A model generated the notes under the pieces. It had not been told where the DNA came from. It was given only the letters and a program-made list of their open reading frames with translations, and ran no database searches. From an uncultured Pseudomonadota bacterium (lineage in GTDB: Bacteria > Desulfobacterota > Syntrophorhabdia > Syntrophorhabdales > Syntrophorhabdaceae): 32,684 bases of DNA. Of this stretch, positions 10,332-18,813 are shown piece by piece. Within the stretch, counting starts at the first letter, position 1. Each line of letters opens with the position of its first letter. The stretch spans positions 1-32,684 of the forward strand of contig CALMFJ010000002.1 in NCBI GenBank assembly GCA_937862865.1, read 5' to 3'. Position numbers and translations under genes: made by a program.

Positions 10332-11219
10332 TTACCTTCTTGGATGGGATTTGTCGTATATCTCCATGAGCTTGTCCATGGAGACGTGGGTATACCGTTG
10401 GGTCGTGGACAGCTTCGAATGGCCCAGCAATTCCTGGATGCCCCGAAGGTCCGCCCCGTTGTCGAGCATGTGGGTCGCAAAGGAATGCCTGATCCCGTGC
10501 AGGGCGAGGTTCTTGAAGAGGTGTGCCTTGATCTGGTGTTTTTTCATGATGCCGAGCAGGCCCCGGTACGTGAGCCTCTCTCCGCGAAAATTGATAAAAA
10601 GCGCCTTTTTCGCATTGAATTTCTCGATCTTGCCCGCCGCTTCCAGGTATGCTTCGAGCGCCTCTTTTGCCTTTTCCCCGAAGGGGACGATCCTTTCCTT
10701 TCCGCCCTTGCCCGTCACCCTCGCCCACATCCCTTCAAGGTGGAGGTCTTCCCGGTCAAGCGACAGGACCTCGCTCGCCCGCATCCCGGAGGAATACATC
10801 AGTTCGAAGATCGCCAGGTTCCTGATGTTGAGCCACCCTTCCTTCGGCAGGAAATCGAGAAAATGGAACATCTCGTCGATGGTGTAGAACTTGGGCAGGT
10901 GTTTCTCTATTCTCGGGCTCCGGATGATAAGGGCCGTGTTCTCATCGATATAACCCTTTTTCTTCATGAATCTAAAAAAAACCTTAATGGCGGATACCTT
11001 CCGTGCCAGCGACGACCTTTTCAGGTCCTTATACACTTCGACAATATAGGCGCGTATCGTATTATGATCAACGATCTCCTCAGTGCTTTTCTCGATAAAC
11101 CTGACAAAATCCTCGATATCGCTGCGATACGCCCGCATCGTATTGTGAGCAGCCCCCTTCTCGTTGTCGAGATACTTGTAGAACTCCTTCGCGACAACCT
11201 TGATGGTCTGCTTGTCCAT
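10332..11219 (-). CDS. xerC: Tyrosine recombinase XerC
   Basis: Phage integrase catalytic residues: R in SSGMRASEVLSL, LHGIRHSFATHML (HxxR), LGHSKLSTTQRYTHV (H...Y); followed by hslVU. Confidence 0.92.
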   Translation of the reverse strand: MDKQTIKVVAKEFYKYLDNEKGAAHNTMRAYRSDIEDFVRFIEKSTEEIVDHNTIRAYIVEVYKDLKRSSLARKVSAIKVFFRFMKKKGYIDENTALIIRSPRIEKHLPKFYTIDEMFHFLDFLPKEGWLNIRNLAIFELMYSSGMRASEVLSLDREDLHLEGMWARVTGKGGKERIVPFGEKAKEALEAYLEAAGKIEKFNAKKALFINFRGERLTYRGLLGIMKKHQIKAHLFKNLALHGIRHSFATHMLDNGADLRGIQELLGHSKLSTTQRYTHVSMDKLMEIYDKSHPRR

Positions 11220-11262
11220 AGACCCTTATTGTATAATTTTCGGTGAAATAATCAAGGAAATT

Positions 11263-11351
11263 CCCCTGTTGTCGATATCGTGCGGACGGCACAGGGGACA
11301 CCGGCAACGCCTTCGACACTATTGTCGATGGGTTGCAGGGAGGCTTCGACA
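11263..11351. promoter_or_regulatory. Cluster of TTGTCGA/TCGACA half-sites and a dyad (candidate regulator-binding region)
   Basis: TTGTCGA at 11269-11275, TTCGACA-CTA-TTGTCGA at 11312-11328, TTCGACAA at 11344-11351; CCCCTGT/ACAGGGG inverted repeat at 11263-11297. Confidence 0.4.
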
Positions 11352-11437
11352 AATTTTGCCCTCAGTGTGTCTGCAATAACATACACCCCTTCTCCTAAAC
11401 CCCGGATATTACAAAATCCTCGGGGGCCGGTTGATTA

Positions 11438-11453
11438 TGGCACGTTTGTTGCA
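11438..11453 (+). promoter_or_regulatory. Sigma-54 (RpoN) -24/-12 promoter
   Basis: TGGCACG-TTTG-TTGCA exactly matches TGGCACGN4TTGCW; GG-N10-GC spacing correct. Confidence 0.75.
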
Positions 11454-11683
11454 TAAAATAACAATGTGCCCGACAGGAAGCAATGATGTACGAAAGGCAT
11501 GTCCTGTAATGGACGCTTGATGCAACATACAGGGCTTAAACAGGCATATCCGAGGCTATTCATGCCTCACGAGGGTTCTGGGGTTACCCCTTCCTCCCCT
11601 GAACCCTCCCCCTTTAAAACCGGTAAAACGTAAGGCGCGAGACATAAAAAGTAAAGGCAAAAAACTGCCCTGAGACAAAGACA

Positions 11684-11712
11684 CTGGATCCCGGCTTTCG
11701 CGGGGATGACGG
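11684..11712. repeat. REP-like palindromic intergenic repeat (CCGTCATCCCCGCGAAAGCCGGGATCCAG type)
   Basis: CTGGATCCCGGCTTTCGCGGGGATGACGG; CCCGGC..GCGGGG hairpin; reads as PRESRDPVS in the spurious ORF, typical of this dispersed repeat; further GGATGACGGC copies at 11755 and 11782. Confidence 0.7.
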
Positions 11713-11803
11713 CGGGGAGGGGGCTGACTGTCCTGCATGATCGGAACCAATACAGGATGACGGCAGGGTTGTGGGTCTTAGCCGGGATGATGACAGTCTT
11801 TGG

Positions 11804-11828
11804 TTTCTAACGTGGAACGTGGAACCGT
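11804..11828. repeat. Short degenerate tandem repeat (TAACGTGGAACGTGGAACC)
   Basis: Unit AACGTGG repeated: TTTCTAACGTGGAACGTGGAACCGT immediately 3' of der. Confidence 0.5.
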
Positions 11829-11831
11829 CTT

Positions 11832-13157
11832 TTACTTTCTTTTCAGTACCAATCGTATCGGCGCGCCCATGAAGCCGAAATGCTCCCGGAGGCTGTTTTC
11901 CAGGTATCTGCGGTAATGGTCCGGTACGAGACGCGGGTGGTTCGAGAAAAGGACGAATGTCGGCGGCAGGGCCTTTGCCTGGCTGGCGTAGAATATCTTT
12001 ACCTGCTTCCCCTTCTGGTAGGAGATGCCGTGACGGGCAGCGATCTCCGCAAATGCGTTGTTGAGCTGGGCCGTGGGTATGCGCGTTGTGAGCTGCTCAA
12101 ATACGGCAAGGTCAGTTTTCAGGACATCATCGATGCCCATTCCGTACTTCGCGGAAGCGAAAACCACGGGGGCAAAGGATGCGTGGGGTATCCTGTCATA
12201 GATCATTTCCCTGTACTTTTCATGGGTGAACTGCCTGTCCACCAGGTCCCATTTATTGACAACGATACAGAGCCCCTTCCCGCGCGAGATTATGAGGTGG
12301 GCAATGCTGCCTTCCTGGTGCCCCGGACCTTCGGAGGCGTCAATAATAAGGTTCACGACGTCGGCGCGCTCGATGCTCCGGACAGCGCTCGACACCGAGT
12401 ATTCCTCGACCTTCTCATAGATCTTTCCCTTCTTCCGCAGACCGGCCGTATCAATGAGCGTGAGCTGCTTTCCCTGGAAAACGATGCCGGAATCCACCGA
12501 ATCGCGCGTTGTTCCCGGGATATCGCTCACGATCATCCTTTCCGCGCCGAGCATACGGTTCGCAACCGACGACTTCCCCGTGTTCGGTTTTCCGACGAGG
12601 GCTATCCGTGTGGCCTGCAGCGGTTTGGGAATTTCGGCCCCTTCCTCTTCTTCATGTCGTATCGCCGAGCATATGTCATCGAGCAGGTCCCCGATCCCGA
12701 GGCCGTGCGTCGCGCTCACAGAATAGAACTTATCCGCTCCGAACTCGTAGAATTCGATAAGGGAGTCTTCCCGCTTTTTGGAATCGACCTTGTTGATGAC
12801 ATAAAAAACGGGCTTGTGCACCTTCCTCAGCATCCGTGCGATATCGCGGTCTGCCGGCATCAGGCCCTCCTTGCCGTCGAGAAGAAATATCACGGCATCG
12901 GATTCTTCAAGCGACGCCTCGATCTGCTTCATGATCAGCCTCGAAAACCCGTCCTCCTCGGACGAGGAGAAACCGCCGGTATCGACCAGGAGGCAGGCGC
13001 GCCCGCCCATCTCAAACGTTCCGTAGTTCCGGTCGCGCGTGACGCCCGGGGTATCTTCCGTTATTGCCTTGCGATACCCTATTACCCGGTTGAAGAAGGT
13101 GGATTTGCCGACATTCGGCCTGCCGACGATGCTGATCAGGCGTTCTTTTCTAGTCAT
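11832..13157 (-). CDS. der: Ribosome biogenesis GTPase Der (EngA)
   Basis: Two GTPase domains: ISIVGRPNVGKSTFFNR...DTGG...NKVD and IALVGKPNTGKSSVANR...DTAGLRKK...NKWD; C-terminal KH-like domain. Confidence 0.97.
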   Translation of the reverse strand: MTRKERLISIVGRPNVGKSTFFNRVIGYRKAITEDTPGVTRDRNYGTFEMGGRACLLVDTGGFSSSEEDGFSRLIMKQIEASLEESDAVIFLLDGKEGLMPADRDIARMLRKVHKPVFYVINKVDSKKREDSLIEFYEFGADKFYSVSATHGLGIGDLLDDICSAIRHEEEEGAEIPKPLQATRIALVGKPNTGKSSVANRMLGAERMIVSDIPGTTRDSVDSGIVFQGKQLTLIDTAGLRKKGKIYEKVEEYSVSSAVRSIERADVVNLIIDASEGPGHQEGSIAHLIISRGKGLCIVVNKWDLVDRQFTHEKYREMIYDRIPHASFAPVVFASAKYGMGIDDVLKTDLAVFEQLTTRIPTAQLNNAFAEIAARHGISYQKGKQVKIFYASQAKALPPTFVLFSNHPRLVPDHYRRYLENSLREHFGFMGAPIRLVLKRK

Positions 13158-14313
13158 GGTACCTCAAAAGTAAGCTTAACAAGAATCCCGCGCAGGGCAG
13201 GACCGATATTGAATACAGGGCCGCCGGCACACCGAAACGGTCCGCAACGAAGCCAAGGATGGTCACCCCGATGCCGCCGGTCCCGATCGCAAATCCTACC
13301 ATGAGACCGGAGGCGATGCCAAGTTTGCTCGGGAGGAGCCGCTGCGCCATCACGATGGTCACCGAAAATGTCGACACAAGGATCATCCCCTGTGCCCCGA
13401 GAACAACGAAGAGGAGCGCCCCGTTCTGCACCGCGGGGATAAACATCACCGGAAGGGTGATCGTTGACAGGAGCATTGACGCTCTGACAAACAACCGGTG
13501 CCCGAACCGGTCCGCAATAGGGGCGCCGATCAATGTGCCTACGGCACCGCAGAAGAGAAAGGTGAAGACAAGTTTGCCCGCAAACAAGGGGCTTCCCTTG
13601 AGATAGTCGATATAATAAAACGGTATGTACGTAACGAGGCCGATTTGCGCCCACGAGCGCATGACGACGATCAGTATCACCATGCCGAGCGAAACATACA
13701 CCGTGATGGGGACCTTCACGGCATCCAGCTTCGACCGTTTCTCGTGGTCCTCGACCGGCATCCTGATCGCCCTTTTGTTCGCGACAACAAGAGCGGAACA
13801 TAAAACGGCCGGTACGATGATGACGGGAAGAGCGGAAAAACCGTAATAATTCACGATGTACATGGCGAGGATGGGGCCCAGGGAAAACCCGAGATTCCCA
13901 CCCACGGAGAAGAGCGACATTCCGGTTGCGGCCCGCTCACCGGTAAAGAAGTAAGCGGTCTTATATCCCTCGGGGTGGTACGACGCCACACCGAGCCCGC
14001 TTACGACAACAAGACCGAGTATAAGCAGAAAGGATGGGGAATACGCCAGCAGGGCAAAACCTGTCCCGGCTGCAAGCAGCCCCGTCGGCAGAAGGAAAGA
14101 CATCGTCTTTCTGTCCGAAACGTACCCGAAAACGGGCTGAAGGATGGACGACGTAAAATTAGATGCCATCAATATAAGTCCGGTCATGGCGTAACTCAGC
14201 CCAAACCTGTCTTTCAGGAACGGCAGGACTGCGGGGAGAGCACCCTGGTATATATCCACCACCAGGTGCCCCAGAGACAGAATGAGAAGGACCCTGAGAT
14301 TAAAACGTTTCAT
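13150..14313 (-). CDS. MFS transporter, fosmidomycin-resistance (Fsr)-like
   Basis: 12-TM-like hydrophobicity; LSLGHLVVDIYQGALPAVLPFLKDRFGLSYAMTGLILMASNFTSSILQPVFGYVSDR. ATG at 14313 preferred. Confidence 0.85.
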   Translation of the reverse strand: MKRFNLRVLLILSLGHLVVDIYQGALPAVLPFLKDRFGLSYAMTGLILMASNFTSSILQPVFGYVSDRKTMSFLLPTGLLAAGTGFALLAYSPSFLLILGLVVVSGLGVASYHPEGYKTAYFFTGERAATGMSLFSVGGNLGFSLGPILAMYIVNYYGFSALPVIIVPAVLCSALVVANKRAIRMPVEDHEKRSKLDAVKVPITVYVSLGMVILIVVMRSWAQIGLVTYIPFYYIDYLKGSPLFAGKLVFTFLFCGAVGTLIGAPIADRFGHRLFVRASMLLSTITLPVMFIPAVQNGALLFVVLGAQGMILVSTFSVTIVMAQRLLPSKLGIASGLMVGFAIGTGGIGVTILGFVADRFGVPAALYSISVLPCAGFLLSLLLRYHD

Positions 14314-14845
14314 TTTCGATGATGTCCCTGAAGCGCATGAGGACGCGGCAGGTGGCACCCCAGATCCTGTCACCATTGAAATGAAACGATGTCCACCCGC
14401 CTCCCCTGCTGGCCGGGGAGAACTGTTCGTCTTTCAGGTAGCTGTATGGGAGAAAGATAAGGTATGCGACCTCGCGGGGATTGGTGATGAATGTGTACGG
14501 CGCGTGAATGATCCCGACATGCGGCGTGATGACAAAACCGGTGTACGTCCACGAATCGTCGAGGCTGCCGATGATCTCGACAGATGCCGGGTCGATCCCG
14601 ATCTCTTCCTGTGACTCGCGGATTGCGGTCGACCTGAGGTCCCTGTCCCCCGGCTCGAACATGCCCCCGGGGAAAGACACTTCACCTTTATGATGCCGGA
14701 CCGTTTCCGTCCGCTTCGTGAGCACGGTGAACACGTCCCCGTCCCGCTCCAGCAGAAGGACGGCCACCGCTGCGCGGATATCGTCACGGGCGGGTATCCG
14801 GGACGGCGTATGATCAGCAATGCATTGTCTGATGGTACCAAGCAT
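14300..14845 (-). CDS. NUDIX hydrolase, CoA pyrophosphatase-like
   Basis: AAVAVLLLERDGDVFTVLTKRTETVRHHKGEVSFPGGMFEPGDRDLRSTAIRESQEEIGI: NUDIX box plus the CoAse/UPF0035-type SFPGG signature. Confidence 0.88.
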   Translation of the reverse strand: MLGTIRQCIADHTPSRIPARDDIRAAVAVLLLERDGDVFTVLTKRTETVRHHKGEVSFPGGMFEPGDRDLRSTAIRESQEEIGIDPASVEIIGSLDDSWTYTGFVITPHVGIIHAPYTFITNPREVAYLIFLPYSYLKDEQFSPASRGGGWTSFHFNGDRIWGATCRVLMRFRDIIENETF

Positions 14846-15011
14846 CCGGTATTGTAACGCGAAGGGCTCCCTAAATCAATTCCGTACCACGGGGGCCCCG
14901 AGATGCGCCGATCAAAAAACATTTTACTCGGTGCATATTTTGTGTAAAATGATAGGGGATAAAAGACAGACAGTCACGGTTTAAAGCTATCTCTTCGGAG
15001 GAAAGAAAGCG

Positions 15012-15353
15012 ATGAAAAAAAAGGAAGGAACGCCCGACCTTCGACCGAAGCTGGTTACCGACGCCATCAAGAACGTTGCCGTACTTCTCAAGGAAAAAGG
15101 GTACGGACCTGATAAAGCCGTGATCGAGGAAGTGGTCAACCAGGCGATCGACGAATACGTCGAGCAGTGGTACGAGGTCTCGCTCGAAGCGATAGAGCTC
15201 AAGGACGGCGAAGCCGATTTTGTGACCGACGAAGAGATAGATGACCCCGACCTGATAGAGGAAGCCAGGCTCAGGATCATCAAGGAATTATACGAAGAAC
15301 CTCCCGAGGATTTTTACCGGAACATCGCTGAGAGCATCATGGACTCTCAGTGA
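15012..15353 (+). CDS. Hypothetical acidic protein (113 aa)
   Basis: Complete ORF with GGAGGAAAG SD 9-14 nt upstream of ATG; low-complexity-free, Glu/Asp-rich, helical; no recognised domain. Confidence 0.7.
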   Translation: MKKKEGTPDLRPKLVTDAIKNVAVLLKEKGYGPDKAVIEEVVNQAIDEYVEQWYEVSLEAIELKDGEADFVTDEEIDDPDLIEEARLRIIKELYEEPPEDFYRNIAESIMDSQ

Positions 15354-17791
15354 TCCCCGTTAGTATCTTTCTTCTTTGAAGCCGCAGCATTGTTATCATG
15401 ATTCTCGTCTTTTTTCTTCTCCATCGCCTCGGAGATCTCTGTCAGGCGTTTCTCTACGAGATAGTTGATCGTGCCTTCCGGGTATGTGCCGTCAGCCTGC
15501 AATTCACCGGCCTTCATACCGGTCAGGACCTCGAGCCCTTCCTCCATCGTGTCAATCGTGTATATGACGAACAACCCCTTGCCGACCGCTTCACGCACAT
15601 CTTCGCTCAGGACCAGGTTCCGTGCATTGCGCTTCGGGATTATCACGCCGTTCGAACCGTCAAGACCGCGCTTTTCGCACAGGTGAAAGAACCCTTCTAT
15701 CTTCTGGTTGACCCCGCCTATCGGCTGGACGTCCCCGTTCTGGTCCATCGAGCCCGTAACGGCAAAATTCTGCTTGAGCGGAACGCCGCTTATACTGCTT
15801 AAGAGTGCATACAGCTCGGCGCATGTCGCGCTGTCGCCCTCGATCATTTCGTAGAGCTGCTCGAACGTAATGGACGCGGAAAGGCTGATCGGCTTGCGCA
15901 CGGCATACTTCGCCCCGAGATAGCTCGTTATAATCAGAATGGCCTTTTCATGGATCTTCCCGCTCATCTTCGTTTCACGCTCCAGGTTGACAACCCCGGC
16001 ACGGCCCACATACGTCTTCGCGGTTATCCTCGAAGGCCTTCCGAAGGAGTAATCACCAATATCGAGGACGGCCAGGCCGTTAATCTGGCCTACCTTTTCG
16101 CCCCGGCTGGCGACAATGATCGTGTCGTCGAGCGTCATCTCCCGGAGCCTCTCTTCGATCCCGTTGACCCGCTCGATCTTTTCCTTTAACGCCCGGGTAA
16201 CATGCTCCCCTTTAACGGTATCGCCTCCGTCCTTTTTCGCCCAGTAATGGGCCTCCCGGATAAGATCGGCGATATCGCTGAAGCGCGTCGAGAGTTTGTC
16301 CTGGTCGTCCGCAAGCCGCGAGCCCATCTCGACCAGCCGCGCAACGGCCGTGTTGTCGAACGGCAGCAGGCCCTCCTCTTTCTGGCAGTGCGCGACATAC
16401 ATGGCGTACTTGCCCATATTCTCCCCGGTCCGGTCCATCCGGCTGTCAAAATCAGCCTTGACCTTGAACAGTTCACGGGAATCGTCGTCGTACGCGCGGA
16501 GCATATAGTAGAGGTAAGGGTTCCCGACAAGGACGACCTTGGCGTTAAGCGGGATGGCCTCGGGCTTTAAACCGGCTGTCGTGATCATCCGGTATTGCTC
16601 AAGGACGTCCTCGACGCGAATCTCCCTGTTCTTCAGGGCCCTCTTCAATGCCTCGTACGAGAACGGGTTCTTGAGAAGCTCCAGGGCGTCGACCACGAGA
16701 TACCCGCCATTCGCCTTGTGGAGGGAACCCGCCTTGATCATCATGAAATCCGTCGAGGCTATACCGTACTGCACCCGGTATTCCATGCGCCCGAAAAGGT
16801 TGGGATACGTCGGGTTGCTTTCATAGACGACCGGTGCGCCCGTAGAGTCCCCGTTGTTGACGAAGACATTGACCGAATAGCGCCCGAGGCTGCTTTCCTG
16901 CTTCGGCATCTTCAGGAACGGTATCGGCGACGCCGCCTCTTCTGTGGCCTTGAAATCATCGAGGTGTCCCAGTATGTCCTCTTTGACATCTTCCAGATAT
17001 TTTACGACCTTTTCCTTGTCGGCCCATTTCTTCCGGATAGCATCGATCAGCGGGCCGACAAGGTCCATTGCAACCATCCTGTCAAGCCGGGTCACCATTT
17101 CCCCAACGATCTTTTCGGCCTCTCTCAGGATGCGGACGACATCGTTCAATTTCTCCTGAAGGAACCGTCCGGTCTCCTCGATCTTCTTCTTCGCCTTGGG
17201 GTCGAGGGCCTCGAACTCCTCTTTCGACATCATATCGCCGCCCTCTTTGATGGGAACGATGAGAACCCCCGTCGGGGTCCTTCTTACCGTAAAGCCCCTC
17301 TCCTTTGCCTCGGAATCGAGGCGCGTCAGGTATTCGGTCTGCTTTTGCTGGAACTCCTCCATGATCTTGTTCTTCTGCGTTTCATACTCCTTCGATTCGA
17401 AGGCCTTCGGTATCTCGACCTTGAGGGACCTGACCATCTCATCGATCTCTTTCTGAAACACAACCCCTTCACCCGGCTCTAAGGAGAGCGCTATCGAACT
17501 GTCCGGGTCCTTGAAATTGTGAACGTAACACCAGTCTGCAGGGGCCTTTTCGTCTGCGGCCTTTTTCTCCAGCATGTACATGACCGTGGACATCTTGCCC
17601 GTGCCGCTTTCGCCGATGGCGAAGATATTGAAACCCTGACTGTCCATGTTGAGGCCGAAATCAAGCGATTTTAGGGCCTTGTCCTGCCCTATCGTCATGG
17701 GCAGCTCGACGACCGCATCGGTCCGGTCGAACGTGAAGGACCCGGGATCGCATCTTCTGTACAACTGTTCAGCATCTAACTTGGTTATCAC
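15347..17791 (-). CDS. Lon-like (LonB/YcbZ-type) AAA+ ATP-dependent protease
   Basis: FAIGESGTGKMSTVMYML Walker A; AAA_32-like GGYLVVDALELL; Lon-protease domain with catalytic Ser in FAVTGSMDQNGDVQPIGGVNQKIEGFF and Lys in NGVIIPKRNARNL. Confidence 0.9.
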   Translation of the reverse strand: MITKLDAEQLYRRCDPGSFTFDRTDAVVELPMTIGQDKALKSLDFGLNMDSQGFNIFAIGESGTGKMSTVMYMLEKKAADEKAPADWCYVHNFKDPDSSIALSLEPGEGVVFQKEIDEMVRSLKVEIPKAFESKEYETQKNKIMEEFQQKQTEYLTRLDSEAKERGFTVRRTPTGVLIVPIKEGGDMMSKEEFEALDPKAKKKIEETGRFLQEKLNDVVRILREAEKIVGEMVTRLDRMVAMDLVGPLIDAIRKKWADKEKVVKYLEDVKEDILGHLDDFKATEEAASPIPFLKMPKQESSLGRYSVNVFVNNGDSTGAPVVYESNPTYPNLFGRMEYRVQYGIASTDFMMIKAGSLHKANGGYLVVDALELLKNPFSYEALKRALKNREIRVEDVLEQYRMITTAGLKPEAIPLNAKVVLVGNPYLYYMLRAYDDDSRELFKVKADFDSRMDRTGENMGKYAMYVAHCQKEEGLLPFDNTAVARLVEMGSRLADDQDKLSTRFSDIADLIREAHYWAKKDGGDTVKGEHVTRALKEKIERVNGIEERLREMTLDDTIIVASRGEKVGQINGLAVLDIGDYSFGRPSRITAKTYVGRAGVVNLERETKMSGKIHEKAILIITSYLGAKYAVRKPISLSASITFEQLYEMIEGDSATCAELYALLSSISGVPLKQNFAVTGSMDQNGDVQPIGGVNQKIEGFFHLCEKRGLDGSNGVIIPKRNARNLVLSEDVREAVGKGLFVIYTIDTMEEGLEVLTGMKAGELQADGTYPEGTINYLVEKRLTEISEAMEKKKDENHDNNAAASKKKDTNGDH

Positions 17792-17867
17792 AGCCTGCCT
17801 CCTGATTCGTATACTCTCATACGCGTGGACCGCTATTTAAAAATAACATGTCAACCGCAAAAAACAA

Positions 17868-17886
17868 GTTTCAGGTTCCAGGTTTC
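17868..17886. repeat. Short degenerate tandem repeat (GTTTCAGGTTCCAGGTTTC)
   Basis: TTTCAGG / TTCCAGG / TTTC unit repeated, between the lon-like gene and SDR. Confidence 0.45.
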
Positions 17887-17916
17887 GCGCTGCAGGCGAG
17901 GAAAAACTTTTCATTT

Positions 17917-18672
17917 TTATCGCATCCAGCTCCCGCCGGTTACGCACAGGGTCTGCCCCGTCATGTACTCGCCTTCGTCCGAAGCAAGAAAAAGGGCGGC
18001 ATTCGCCACGTCCTCAGGGGTACCTTTACGCGGGTACGGGATCTCCTCGTACATACGCTCTATTTCATCCTGCGGGTATATGTGCGGGATGAACTCGTTG
18101 AAAATGAAGCTGGGAGCGATCGTATTCGCGGTTATGCGGTACGGGGCGACCTCCATGGCAAGGCATCGCGTAAAGGCCATAACGCCGGCCTTTGCGGCGG
18201 CATAGTGCGCATGGCCTGCAGCAAGCCCGCGGAAGCCCGCGACAGACGTAACGCTTATTATCCTGCCGAAATTCTGCCGCGTCATGGCGGGGATCACCGC
18301 GCGGCAGCAGTAGAAGGTCCCCGTGAGCGTCGTCGCGATGACGAGGTCCCAGACATCGTCCGCTATGTCGGCAACGCGCGCAGGGCGGTTGGTCCCCGCA
18401 TTGTTGAACAGGATATCGACCCGGCCGAACGTGTTCAGCGTAGCCCCGACCGCGCGGTCCACGTCAGCCCTGTCGGTCACGTCACATTTGAGGCCCAGCG
18501 TTCGTGTGTTATATTCGCGGGCAATATCTTCTGCCACGATCTTCGCCCGCTCCTCGTGCAGATCGGTCACGACAACGGACGCCCCTTCCCTCGCCATCGT
18601 CCGTGCGGTTGCCTGCCCGATCCCCGCACCGGCGCCAGCGGTCACAAGGGCGATCTTGTCTTTCAGTCTCAT
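17917..18672 (-). CDS. SDR family oxidoreductase
   Basis: VTAGAGAGIGQATA cofactor motif, NNAG, YAAAK catalytic YxxxK; ATG at 18672 preferred over 18831. Confidence 0.93.
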   Translation of the reverse strand: MRLKDKIALVTAGAGAGIGQATARTMAREGASVVVTDLHEERAKIVAEDIAREYNTRTLGLKCDVTDRADVDRAVGATLNTFGRVDILFNNAGTNRPARVADIADDVWDLVIATTLTGTFYCCRAVIPAMTRQNFGRIISVTSVAGFRGLAAGHAHYAAAKAGVMAFTRCLAMEVAPYRITANTIAPSFIFNEFIPHIYPQDEIERMYEEIPYPRKGTPEDVANAALFLASDEGEYMTGQTLCVTGGSWMR

Positions 18673-18813
18673 GGTGTGCTCTCCTTCGCCTAATGATACA
18701 AAATCGCGGCGCGGATGCTCAAGGGGAAAAGTGCCTGTAAATGCCCGCTTCTCATGCATATCGTTAATATGGTATAAAGGGACTACATCAGGAAACCGGG
18801 GGCGGATACAACC

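Noticed and set aside
9874-10728. 284-aa minus ORF overlapping hslV/xerC
   Set aside because: Out-of-frame shadow of two well-supported genes.
9903-11246. 447-aa plus-strand ORF
   Set aside because: Antisense to hslV/xerC, no SD or domain.
11228-11255. Possible sigma-70 promoter for xerC (minus TTGATT-16-TACAAT)
   Set aside because: Would leave a ~2-nt leader although an AAGGG SD is present, so the position is not convincing.
11556-11750. 64-aa minus ORF containing PRESRDPVS
   Set aside because: Translation of the REP-like repeat, not a gene.
11880-13304. 474-aa plus-strand ORF downstream of the sigma-54 promoter
   Set aside because: Antisense to der, which is unambiguous; reverse-frame composition. 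I did not treat it as the promoter's target.
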